From Actinomycetes bacterium (GTDB taxonomy: Bacteria; Actinomycetota; Acidimicrobiia; Acidimicrobiales; Bog-793): a stretch of DNA of 6,507 nt. The position numbers and the translations under genes were made by a program. The stretch spans positions 1 through 6,507 of the forward strand of contig JAKAOD010000051.1 of NCBI GenBank assembly GCA_021823365.1, read 5' to 3'. The notes under the pieces are model-generated. The model made no database searches. It was not told where the DNA came from and was given only the letters and a program-made list of their open reading frames with translations. Of this stretch, positions 1-6,408 are shown one piece after another (positions within the stretch are counted from its first letter, which is position 1; every line of letters begins with the position of its first letter).

Positions 1-1761
1 GATCTCTTCGCGATGCTCGGACTGGCGGGGATCGTCCTCGCGGGTGGGATGGGCGTCGTGCTCAAGCTCTCCCTCGTCGTCGGCGTCGCGCTCGGGGCGA
101 TCGGCGTGGCGCGCCTCCTTCGGCCGTTCGGGCCGGCGCCGGCGCGCATCGCCGGGGCGCTTGCGTATCTCTACGTACCGCTCGCCTGGAACGACCTCGG
201 CCGTGGCAACGTCACGGCGCTCGCCGCCTACGCCGGCCTGCCCTGGGCCCTGGGCAGGCTCGCCCGGGCGACTGGGCTCGAGCCGTTCGCCCCCCGGCGC
301 GAGGGGGGAGGCGGGGGAGGCGGGGGCGGGCGCACGGCGAGCACGCCCGCCGCGACGTCGGGGCTGAGGGGTGTCGCGGCCGAGTCGCTCGGACTCGGGT
401 TGCTCCTCGCGGTGGTCGGGTCGTTCTCGCCGGAAAGCATCCTTGCCGTGCTTGCCTGCGCCTTTGCGATCGCGCTCGGCGCGCTCGCCGGCGGGCGGGC
501 TACGGCGGCGCTACGCGCCCTCGCCGTCGCCGCCGGCGGGATCGTCGTGGCGTTCGCGCTCGCCTTCCCCTGGTCGCTGACCTTCCTTCAGCCCGGCGCC
601 CGGTGGAGCGCCCTGTCGGGGGCGTCGCCGTCGCCGCAGGCCGCGCCTCACCTGTCGTCGTTGCTCAGCTTCACGGTTGGCCCGGTCGGCCGCGGTCCGC
701 TCGTCTGGGCGTTCCTCGCCGCTGCGGCGTTCGCCCTCCTCGCAGGGCGTGGCGCGCGCTTCGAGTGGGCGGCGCGGCTCTGGCTCGTCGCGCTCGGCTC
801 CGTCGCACTCGCCTGGTCCGGAGCCGAGGGCTGGCTGGGCTCCGGCGGCGGGGCGCTGCGGGCGCTGCTCGCTCCCGCGGCCGCTTGCGTCGCCGCCCTC
901 GTCGGGCTCGGCTGGGCCACGCTTGCCGAGGACGTGCGCGCCTCCGGCTTCGGATGGCGCCACGCGACGGCGCTCCTCTTCGGCGCGGCGTCCATCGCCG
1001 GCTCCTTCCCGGTGCTCGGCTCGACGCTGAGTGGCCGGTGGGGGCTCCCGACGACCGGCTACGGCTCCGTGCTGGGCTGGCTCCAGACAGGCCACGGGAG
1101 CGGCTCGGCGCAGGGAAAGACGCTCTGGCTCGGCGATCCGAGGGTGCTCCCGATGCGGGGCTGGGAGGTCTCTCCGGGTCTTGCCGCAGCGGTCGAGCGC
1201 CGCGGGCTGCCGAACGCGACGCGCCTGTGGCCGAGCGCCGATCCCGGCGAAGCGAGCGTGATCATCGCCGACGTCGCCGCCGCCGAGTCGGGGCGTACGA
1301 TCCGCCTCGGCCATCTCCTCGCGACGAGCGGCGTCCGGTACGTGCTCGTCCCCTCGGCGATCGCGCCGGATCTCCCCGGCGGCCAGCGCCAGGCGGCGAC
1401 GCCCGCACCTCTGGCGCTGCGCAACGCCCTCGGCGCGCAGATCGACCTGCACGAGCTGCCGAGCGAGGGCGGGGTCGCGGTCTACGCCAACCTCGCCTGG
1501 TCCCCGGCGTCCGGCTCGCAGCCGGCCGTCTCGGGAGCCGGGGGGACGCCCGCCGCCCTTCGCTCCCTCGGCGTCGCCGCGGCGCTGTCCTGCTGGCTGG
1601 GCGCTCTCTTGCTGTACCTGCGGCGGCGGCGGCGCTCGCGCGCCCGGCGCCACGCACCGCGGCCGCCGGGCTCCGGCCTGGTCGCCGGATCGCCGCGGCG
1701 GGCCGCGATCCCCCGCTCGGCGACGCCCGCCGCGCTCGAGCCCGTCGGAGCCACGCGATGA
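1..1761 (+). CDS. C-terminal part of a large multi-pass membrane protein, probably a glycosyltransferase-linked envelope protein (5' end outside window)
   Basis: The reading frame is open from the first base, so the gene begins upstream; the internal ATG at 13 need not be the start. The visible 586 residues hold many hydrophobic segments, roughly at 7-38, 49-61, 128-163, 172-196, 232-250, 257-273, 286-308 and 321-341. A soluble stretch follows at about 342-520, then a last membrane segment (521-541) and an Arg-rich, presumably cytoplasmic tail starting RRRRRSRARR. The soluble part contains GHLLATSGVRYVLVPS and VAVYANLAW, a pattern I associate with the C-terminal soluble domains of large actinobacterial GT-C-like or GT2-fused membrane proteins involved in cell-wall glycans. 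No nucleotide-sugar or catalytic motif is visible; a GT domain, if present, would lie upstream. The stop overlaps the next gene's ATG (ATGA), indicating one operon. The specific role is inferred and could be a non-catalytic membrane partner. Confidence 0.6.
   Translation, partial: DLFAMLGLAGIVLAGGMGVVLKLSLVVGVALGAIGVARLLRPFGPAPARIAGALAYLYVPLAWNDLGRGNVTALAAYAGLPWALGRLARATGLEPFAPRREGGGGGGGGGRTASTPAATSGLRGVAAESLGLGLLLAVVGSFSPESILAVLACAFAIALGALAGGRATAALRALAVAAGGIVVAFALAFPWSLTFLQPGARWSALSGASPSPQAAPHLSSLLSFTVGPVGRGPLVWAFLAAAAFALLAGRGARFEWAARLWLVALGSVALAWSGAEGWLGSGGGALRALLAPAAACVAALVGLGWATLAEDVRASGFGWRHATALLFGAASIAGSFPVLGSTLSGRWGLPTTGYGSVLGWLQTGHGSGSAQGKTLWLGDPRVLPMRGWEVSPGLAAAVERRGLPNATRLWPSADPGEASVIIADVAAAESGRTIRLGHLLATSGVRYVLVPSAIAPDLPGGQRQAATPAPLALRNALGAQIDLHELPSEGGVAVYANLAWSPASGSQPAVSGAGGTPAALRSLGVAAALSCWLGALLLYLRRRRRSRARRHAPRPPGSGLVAGSPRRAAIPRSATPAALEPVGATR
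304..330 (+). repeat. Poly-glycine run of nine codons
   Basis: Codons 102-110 of the first gene are nine consecutive glycine codons (GGA, GGC and GGG mixed), in a G-rich tract broken by single A or C bases. It lies in a hydrophilic loop between predicted membrane segments, after the motif LEPFAPRRE. It probably forms a flexible linker. The mixed codons make slippage less likely than in a pure homopolymer, but the tract is also a place where sequencing or assembly may miscount. Confidence 0.85.
1747..1750 (+). promoter_or_regulatory. Ribosome binding site for the DUF5719 gene
   Basis: GGAG lies seven bases before the ATG at 1758, inside the last codons of the upstream gene. It supports 1758 over the in-frame ATG at 1776, and with the ATGA overlap it suggests translational coupling. 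Confidence 0.6.
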
Positions 1762-3395
1762 GCGGCCCGGGACCCATGGCCACGCCGGGGAGCCCGGCGG
1801 GGGGGAGCCCGGGGCTCTCGGACGGCCGGCCGAGCCCGGGTGGCGCCCGGCGGGTGGCCACGGTCGGTGTGGTCGCCGTGCTCCTCGCCCTTGCCGGCGT
1901 CGCCAACGCCGAGATCCGCGCGCACGCCGGCCGCCCGCCGGCGGGTCCGGAGGTCGCGCCGGCGGTCGCCGTCGGGAAGGCCAGCTCGAGCGCGTGGTTC
2001 TGTCCTGGGCCTCTCCCGGTCGGCACGCTCTCCGAGGCGTCGTCCGTGGCCATCACCGATGTCGGGACCCATCCGCTCACCGGCGACGTCACGATCGCCG
2101 CGACGTCCGGGCGGAGCTCCACCGAGACGGTGACGATCCCTGTCCGGGGTGAGAGCGTCGTCGGGCTGCGGCGCCATGGACCCCGCGGCTCGGCCGCCGT
2201 GACGGTCGTGGTCAACGGCAGCGGCGCGGCGGTCGACGAGCTCGTGCACGGGAGCGAGGGCGTCTCGGCGACCCCCTGCTCGCAGAGCCCGGCCCCGAGC
2301 GCGTACTTCGCCGCCGGCAGCACGCAAGGGGCGAGCAACCTGTCGCTCGGCGTCTACGACCCTGGGGCGACGCCGGCCGTCGTCGACGTCTCGTTCGTGA
2401 CGAGCTCGGGCACCGTCGCGCCGCCGGCGTTCCAGGACATGAGCGTCGGGCCGGGCCAGGTCGTCGTCCTCGACGTCGGCCACTACGTGCCGAGCGAAGC
2501 GGCAGTCGCCACTCTCGTCCACTCGACCGGGGGCGGCGTCGCCGCCGGCACCCTGCTCACCGCCGTCGTCGGCCATGCCCTCATGACCTCGCTCGTCGAC
2601 GGCGTGGACGGCAGCGCCAGGAGCTGGCTCGTGCCCGCCGGGCCGACGGGCGAGCGCATGGCGAGCAGCTTCAGTGTCCTCAACCCCGGCTGCCGCAAGA
2701 CTCTTGTCCATCTCCAGCTCGGTGCGGGGGGTACCGCGGCCGAGCTCACCGCGTCGGTGCCCGCTCACGGGCTCGTCACGCTGCGCCCCGGACTGGCGGG
2801 CGACGGCGGGGCGATGAGCTGGGCGACGGTGCGCAGCAGCGGCGCGCCGGTCGTCGTCGCGCGCGAGACGCTCGTCATCCCGCAGCCCCCGACGCGCGAG
2901 GTGACGGCCCGCCGCGCCGCCGCGCGGCCCTCGCCCGCTCAGGCGACGGGGTCAGCCCAGGCGCCGACGTCGGTCGCGGCGGCGGCGACGGCGGCCGCCG
3001 CCCGGCCACCTTCCGCGCAGGCCGCCCCGGTGCTGCTCGCCGGGGTTGCGGTCACCTCAGGGGTCACGGCGGCGGCACCGACGTGGGTGCTTCCCGGTGG
3101 CGAGTCCGACGCGCGAACGAGCGAGGTCGTCGTCATCCAGAACCCCTCCCGGCGCCCTGCACGGGTCGAGGTCGAGCGGCTCGCCGCACTCCGCGGCGCC
3201 GTCCCCATCGCCGCGGTCCCGCCGCTCGAAGTGCAGCCGGGCGAGGTCGTCTCCGTCGACATGGCCGACGTCGTGCGCTCCGACGGGACGCTTCCGCTCC
3301 TTGTGAAGGCGTCGCGGCCGGTCGTCGCCGGGGAGATGCTCTACGGTCGCATCACCGCCGGGTTCACGCTTCCGGCGGCGATCGCCGTGCGCTGA
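1758..3395 (+). CDS. DUF5719-family membrane-anchored extracytoplasmic protein
   Basis: This 545-residue protein of unknown biochemical function begins with a Pro/Gly/Ser-rich cytoplasmic stretch (1-30). A single hydrophobic segment follows after RR (about 33-51, ending GVANAE), which can act as a signal anchor or a cleaved signal peptide. The rest is extracytoplasmic and beta-rich, starting with the AWFCPG motif (79-84) that I associate with DUF5719. Four degenerate modules can be seen at about 78-165, 181-268, 288-372 and 441-528, each opening with a small residue, an aromatic and a P/A-G turn. A 40-residue Ala/Pro-rich linker (about 383-423) separates modules 3 and 4. Only three cysteines occur (82, 174, 312). 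The start is fixed by ATGA coupling and a GGAG site. DUF5719 genes often sit next to envelope glycosyltransferases and manB, so a role in exported polysaccharide or cell-wall assembly is likely but inferred. The 3' end overlaps ftsH on the other strand. Confidence 0.75.
   Translation: MSGPGPMATPGSPAGGSPGLSDGRPSPGGARRVATVGVVAVLLALAGVANAEIRAHAGRPPAGPEVAPAVAVGKASSSAWFCPGPLPVGTLSEASSVAITDVGTHPLTGDVTIAATSGRSSTETVTIPVRGESVVGLRRHGPRGSAAVTVVVNGSGAAVDELVHGSEGVSATPCSQSPAPSAYFAAGSTQGASNLSLGVYDPGATPAVVDVSFVTSSGTVAPPAFQDMSVGPGQVVVLDVGHYVPSEAAVATLVHSTGGGVAAGTLLTAVVGHALMTSLVDGVDGSARSWLVPAGPTGERMASSFSVLNPGCRKTLVHLQLGAGGTAAELTASVPAHGLVTLRPGLAGDGGAMSWATVRSSGAPVVVARETLVIPQPPTREVTARRAAARPSPAQATGSAQAPTSVAAAATAAAARPPSAQAAPVLLAGVAVTSGVTAAAPTWVLPGGESDARTSEVVVIQNPSRRPARVEVERLAALRGAVPIAAVPPLEVQPGEVVSVDMADVVRSDGTLPLLVKASRPVVAGEMLYGRITAGFTLPAAIAVR
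2904..3026 (+). repeat. Low-complexity Ala/Pro-rich linker in the DUF5719 protein
   Basis: About residues 383-423 are almost all Ala, Pro, Ser, Thr, Gln and Arg, including the stretch SVAAAATAAAARPPS, with no predicted fold. It separates the third and fourth beta-rich modules. It probably acts as a flexible extracytoplasmic spacer and is likely to vary in length between relatives. Confidence 0.7.
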
Positions 3396-5418
3396 ACCCG
3401 GGGTCCTCGAGCAGGGGGCCCGGGCTCGCCGCGAGCGACGGGCCGCCGGTCGCCGGCTCGGTCGTGCTGCCGGCGCCGACCGGTGCCTTGGCGAGGATCG
3501 ACCCGGCGTAGTGGGCGCCGTTCGGCTGCTCCCCATGAACGGGACGGCCGTAGGCCTCGTCGATGATGCGCGCGACGTCCTGGCCGTCGACTGTCTCCTT
3601 CCGCAAGAGCTCTCGAGCGAGCGCCTCGAGGCCGTTGCGGTGCTCCTCGAGCACCTCGCGCGCCCGCCCTTCCTGCGCCCGGAGGATCTTCGAGACCTCC
3701 TGGTCGACGAGCCGGCTCATGTCCTCGGAGTAGTCGCGAGAGTGCATGAGGTCTTCGCCGAGGAAGACCATCCCCTGCGAGCCCCACGCCATCGGGCCGA
3801 CCTCGGCGGACATGCCCCACTCGCGAACCATCTTGCGGGCGAGCTCGGTGTTCCGCTGAAGGTCGTCGCTCGCCCCCGTGGAGAGGTCGCCGTAGATGAT
3901 GAGCTCGGCGACGCGCCCGCCCATGCGCACCGCGAGCGAGTCCTCGATGTACTCGCGCCGGTAGATGTGGCGCTCCTCGAGGGGGATCTGCTGGGTCACC
4001 CCGAGAGCCATGCCCGTCGGGATGATGCTCACCTTGAGCAGCGGGTCGGCGAAGGGGAGGACGTAGGAGAGGACGGCGTGGCCGGACTCGTGGAAGGCGA
4101 CGCGCTCCTTCTCCGAGTCCGAGAGCACCGTGCTCTCGCGCTGCTGGCCCATCAGCACGCGGTCACGCGCCGCGTCGAAGTCCTGCATCTCGATGACCTG
4201 GCGGCCGCGGCGCACCGCGTGCAGAGCCGCCTCGTTCACCAGGTTCGCGAGGTCGGCCCCGCTCATGCCCGGCGTGCCCCGTGCCACGACCTCGAGGTCG
4301 ACGTCGGGGCCGATCCGCTTGTCGCGGCAGTGGACACGCAGGATCGGCTTGCGTTCCTCGAGGTCAGGGAGCGGCACGACGATCTGTCGGTCGAAGCGCC
4401 CGGGGCGCAGCAGGGCCGGGTCGAGGATGTCGGGGCGGTTCGTCGCCGCCATCATGACGACGCCCTCGGCAGGGTCGAAGCCGTCCATCTCGTTGAGCAT
4501 CTGGTTGAGCGTCTGCTCGCGCTCGTCGTGCCCGCCGCCCAGCCCGGCTCCCCGCTTGCGCCCGATCGAGTCGATCTCGTCGACGAAGATGATCGCCGGC
4601 GCCTGCTTGCGCGCCGTCTGGAACAGGTCGCGCACGCGGCTTGCGCCGACACCTACGAACATCTCCATGAAGTCCGAGCCGCTCACCGAGAGGAACGGCA
4701 CCCCCGCCTCTCCGGCGACGGCACGCGCGAGGAGCGTCTTGCCGGTGCCCGGTGGTCCGACGAGAAGGACGCCCTTCGGGATCCGGGCTCCGATCTCACG
4801 GAAGCGGGCCGGCGACTTGAGGAAGTCGACGACCTCGCTGATCTCCTGCTTCACCCCGGTGTAGCCGGCGACGTCGTTGAAGGTGGTCCTCGGCCGTTCG
4901 GTCGAGTAGACCTTGGCGCGCGACCGGCCGATCGACATGATGCCCGACATCTGGCCCTGGGCCCTGCGGTTGAGCCAGACCATGAACCCGATGAACAAGG
5001 CGATGGGCAGGAGGTAGATGAGCAGGTCGGGCAGGATGCTCGACGACGGCGTGGAGAAGTGCACCTGCGCCCCGGACTTCTGGAGCGCCGCCAGCTCCGT
5101 GTCCGGCATCGAGGCAGGGCCCGTCGTCTGGTAGGTCGGCCCGTTGGGGCTGAGCTTGTAGGTGATCCCGCCGGTCGCGTTGTCGACCGTGACGGAGTAG
5201 ACCTCTTTCTTCTGGAGCTGGGACTGGAAGGCGGTGTACGAGACGCTCGTCGTCGAGCTGTGGGAGATGAAGGACGAGCCGAGGACGAACAGGACGAGGA
5301 CCACGACGAGGGCCGCGAGCACCCAGCGCCAGGTCGCGTCCCCGCCCGAGGGGACGCCGGGTCCCTGGCGGCCCGGGCCACCCGTTCCTGGTCGGAGGTC
5401 CTGCGGTTGTCGGCTCAT
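3364..5418 (-). CDS. ftsH: ATP-dependent zinc metalloprotease FtsH
   Basis: This complete 684-residue FtsH is a membrane-anchored AAA+ protease that unfolds and degrades membrane and cytosolic substrates as a hexamer. In order: a Gly/Pro-rich N-tail, TM1 (about 30-50), an extracytoplasmic domain (51-128), TM2 (129-149), the AAA+ module and the peptidase domain. Visible motifs are Walker A GPPGTGKT (221-228), pore loop MFVGVG (253-258), Walker B IIFVDEID (276-283), the second region of homology with arginine fingers R338 and R341, the zinc site HESGH (443-447), and STGASDDL, whose D519 should be the third zinc ligand. All catalytic residues are present. The C-tail (about 626-684) is Pro/Ala/Gly-rich, probably disordered, and its last codons overlap the convergent DUF5719 gene. 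I chose the ATG at 5418 over the in-frame ATG at 5427 because a TACGAT box covers the latter; no strong Shine-Dalgarno precedes either. The usual actinobacterial neighbours tilS, hpt and folE are absent on the sides visible here, so this may be a paralogue or a relocated copy. Confidence 0.97.
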   Translation of the reverse strand: MSRQPQDLRPGTGGPGRQGPGVPSGGDATWRWVLAALVVVLVLFVLGSSFISHSSTTSVSYTAFQSQLQKKEVYSVTVDNATGGITYKLSPNGPTYQTTGPASMPDTELAALQKSGAQVHFSTPSSSILPDLLIYLLPIALFIGFMVWLNRRAQGQMSGIMSIGRSRAKVYSTERPRTTFNDVAGYTGVKQEISEVVDFLKSPARFREIGARIPKGVLLVGPPGTGKTLLARAVAGEAGVPFLSVSGSDFMEMFVGVGASRVRDLFQTARKQAPAIIFVDEIDSIGRKRGAGLGGGHDEREQTLNQMLNEMDGFDPAEGVVMMAATNRPDILDPALLRPGRFDRQIVVPLPDLEERKPILRVHCRDKRIGPDVDLEVVARGTPGMSGADLANLVNEAALHAVRRGRQVIEMQDFDAARDRVLMGQQRESTVLSDSEKERVAFHESGHAVLSYVLPFADPLLKVSIIPTGMALGVTQQIPLEERHIYRREYIEDSLAVRMGGRVAELIIYGDLSTGASDDLQRNTELARKMVREWGMSAEVGPMAWGSQGMVFLGEDLMHSRDYSEDMSRLVDQEVSKILRAQEGRAREVLEEHRNGLEALARELLRKETVDGQDVARIIDEAYGRPVHGEQPNGAHYAGSILAKAPVGAGSTTEPATGGPSLAASPGPLLEDPGFSARRSPPEA

Positions 5419-5425
5419 CTCGAAC

Positions 5426-5431
5426 ATCGTA
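5426..5431 (-). promoter_or_regulatory. Candidate -10 box giving a leaderless ftsH transcript
   Basis: Read on the - strand, TACGAT fits the actinobacterial TANNNT -10 consensus and is followed by seven bases (GTTCGAG) before the ATG at 5418. Transcription would then start at or next to the A of that ATG. There is no convincing -35 at 17-18 bases (ACAGGT at 17) and no Shine-Dalgarno, as is common for leaderless actinobacterial genes. Confidence 0.4.
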
Positions 5432-5527
5432 GGCGCCGGAGCCGGTCGACCTGTCGGCACGGCGGCCGGAGGGCCTGCTCGCCACCTGTGACCCGGATTG
5501 ACCGGGCTCGCCGCGGCGGCGACGCTC

Positions 5528-5533
5528 AGGGAG
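5528..5533 (+). promoter_or_regulatory. Ribosome binding site that decides the CPBP start
   Basis: AGGGAG lies eight bases before the GTG at 5542, a normal spacing. It directly abuts and overlaps the alternative in-frame GTG at 5533, which therefore cannot use it. No ATG is available in frame near the start of the conserved protein. Confidence 0.5.
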
Positions 5534-5541
5534 TGGGGAGC

Positions 5542-6333
5542 GTGGTCCGGGAGCCTCGGCGCACCTCGGCCCGGCCGAGGTTCCAGCCGAACGACTTCGG
5601 GCTCGGCGAGGCGCTCGCCGGCCTTGCCGCGGGGTTCGTGCTCGCGAGCGTCCTCGTCGCCGTGCTCGCCGCGGCGAGCGAGCACCCCCGCCACGCGAGC
5701 ACCTTCGGCAGCGACGTCGTCGACCTCCTCGGGCTGTGGGCGGGCCTCGTCGGGGCGGCCGTGGTGGCAAGCCGCCGCCGCGGCTCGGCGCGCGGCCCCG
5801 ACCGCGGTGCGAGCACGGTGCTCGGCGATCTCGCCGCCGACTTCGGGCTCGCCTTCCGGCCCTGGCCCGACCTGCCCCTCGGCGTCGCCGTCGGCCTGGC
5901 CTCCCAGTACCTGCTGGTCCCCTTGTTCGAGCTGCCGCTCGCCCCCTTCGTCCCCCACCTCGCGCACCGACTGAGCCAGCCTGCCCGCTCCGTCACGGGC
6001 GGCGCCCACGGCCCCGGGCTGCTGCTCATCGCCTTCCTCGTGTGCGCCGGGAGCCCGATCGTCGAGGAGCTGTTCTTCCGGGGGCTGCTCCTGCGAGCGC
6101 TCGCCGCCCGTCTCGCGCCGCTCGGCCGGCGGATCGGCCCGGTCGTCTCCGTCGTCGCCGTCGGGCTCGTCTTCGGCCTCGTCCACTTCGAGGCACTGGA
6201 GTTCCCGGCGCTTGCGGGCTTCGGCGTGGTGCTCGCCGTCCTCGCCTGGCGGACCGGCCGGCTCGGGCCCGGGATCGTCGCCCACATGGCGTTCAACACG
6301 GCGACGGTGGTCACCTTGGCCCGCTGGCACTGA
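5542..6333 (+). CDS. CPBP family intramembrane glutamic endopeptidase (Rce1/CAAX-protease-like)
   Basis: From the GTG at 5542 this encodes 263 residues, a normal size for a bacterial CPBP (Abi/Rce1) protein. It has about seven hydrophobic segments (roughly 21-43, 58-78, 111-133, 156-174, 199-215, 222-237, 242-260). All three family motifs are present in order: EELFFRG with E175, E176 and R180; FGLVH ending in H215; and HMAFN with H248 and N252. These form the in-membrane active site. CPBP proteins are related to eukaryotic Rce1; in bacteria they are linked to bacteriocin maturation or immunity and to membrane-protein processing, but the substrate here cannot be told from sequence. A hydrophilic Arg-rich loop (78-90) follows the second membrane segment. 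The gene is divergent from ftsH and is followed by manB 75 bp downstream on the same strand. The start could also be GTG 5533 (three residues longer), but the ribosome site favours 5542. Confidence 0.85.
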   Translation: MVREPRRTSARPRFQPNDFGLGEALAGLAAGFVLASVLVAVLAAASEHPRHASTFGSDVVDLLGLWAGLVGAAVVASRRRGSARGPDRGASTVLGDLAADFGLAFRPWPDLPLGVAVGLASQYLLVPLFELPLAPFVPHLAHRLSQPARSVTGGAHGPGLLLIAFLVCAGSPIVEELFFRGLLLRALAARLAPLGRRIGPVVSVVAVGLVFGLVHFEALEFPALAGFGVVLAVLAWRTGRLGPGIVAHMAFNTATVVTLARWH

Positions 6334-6391
6334 GCCGCCCGCCGGCTGCCTCGCGGGCCGGCCGCCGCCGGTCGCTCACCACCCGCCCGTG

Positions 6392-6397
6392 TAGCAT
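6392..6397 (+). promoter_or_regulatory. Candidate -10 box for the phosphomannomutase gene
   Basis: TAGCAT fits TANNNT and lies 11 bases before the ATG at 6409, so the leader would be only a few bases long. It is the only AT-containing patch in the otherwise G/C-only gap of 6334-6408. There is no good -35 (CGGTCG at 17 bases) and no purine-rich ribosome site before the ATG, which fits a short-leader or leaderless transcript. Confidence 0.3.
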
Positions 6398-6408
6398 CAA
6401 TCCTCGCC

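Larger units (their letters stand above)
5419..5541. promoter_or_regulatory. Divergent intergenic region between ftsH and the CPBP gene
   Basis: This 123-bp gap separates two divergently transcribed membrane-protease genes and must hold the ftsH promoter and probably the CPBP promoter. On the - strand, TACGAT at 5431-5426 is a good -10. On the + strand, TTGACC at 5498-5503 resembles a -35, but the hexamer 17 bases later (GACGCT) is a poor -10. I see no clear operator, CIRCE-like or HspR-like inverted repeat. Confidence 0.5.

Noticed and set aside
603..1757. In-frame extension of the DUF5719 frame upstream by 385 codons inside the first gene.
   Set aside because: It is an Arg-rich shadow of the membrane-protein frame. 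The ATG at 1758 with GGAG and the ATGA overlap gives a normal start before the signal anchor.
511..2768. Several - strand open frames of 350-430 codons opposite the first gene and the DUF5719 gene.
   Set aside because: They are Arg/Gly/Ala/Pro-rich with no recognisable motif, overlap each other in different frames, and are explained by high GC.
3376..3387. Palindrome CGGCGATCGCCG in the ftsH/DUF5719 overlap as a bidirectional terminator or operator.
   Set aside because: It has no loop and no U-tract on either side, and is explained by overlapping codons (PAAIAV on one strand, FSARRS on the other).
5498..5526. TTGACC and GACGCT, 17 bases apart, as the CPBP promoter.
   Set aside because: The -10 is poor, and the implied start near 5533 would leave the AGGGAG ribosome site untranscribed.
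3511..5541. Long open frame on the + strand opposite ftsH, running in frame into the CPBP gene (940 codons in total to 6333).
   Set aside because: It is antisense to an unmistakable ftsH and its translation is a charged Arg/Asp/His-rich shadow without domains. Stop-free antisense frames are expected at this GC content. Only the part from 5542 is a real gene.
5428..6330. In-frame extension of ftsH by about 300 codons upstream on the - strand, across the CPBP gene.
   Set aside because: FtsH normally begins shortly before TM1, which is met from the start at 5418. The extension is an antisense shadow of the CPBP gene with no FtsH-like sequence.
6341..6362. Possible hairpin GCCGGC...GCCGGC after the CPBP stop, as a terminator.
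   Set aside because: Stem of only 6 bp with a 10-base loop and no U-tract. Self-complementary GCCGGC is very common in such GC-rich sequence.
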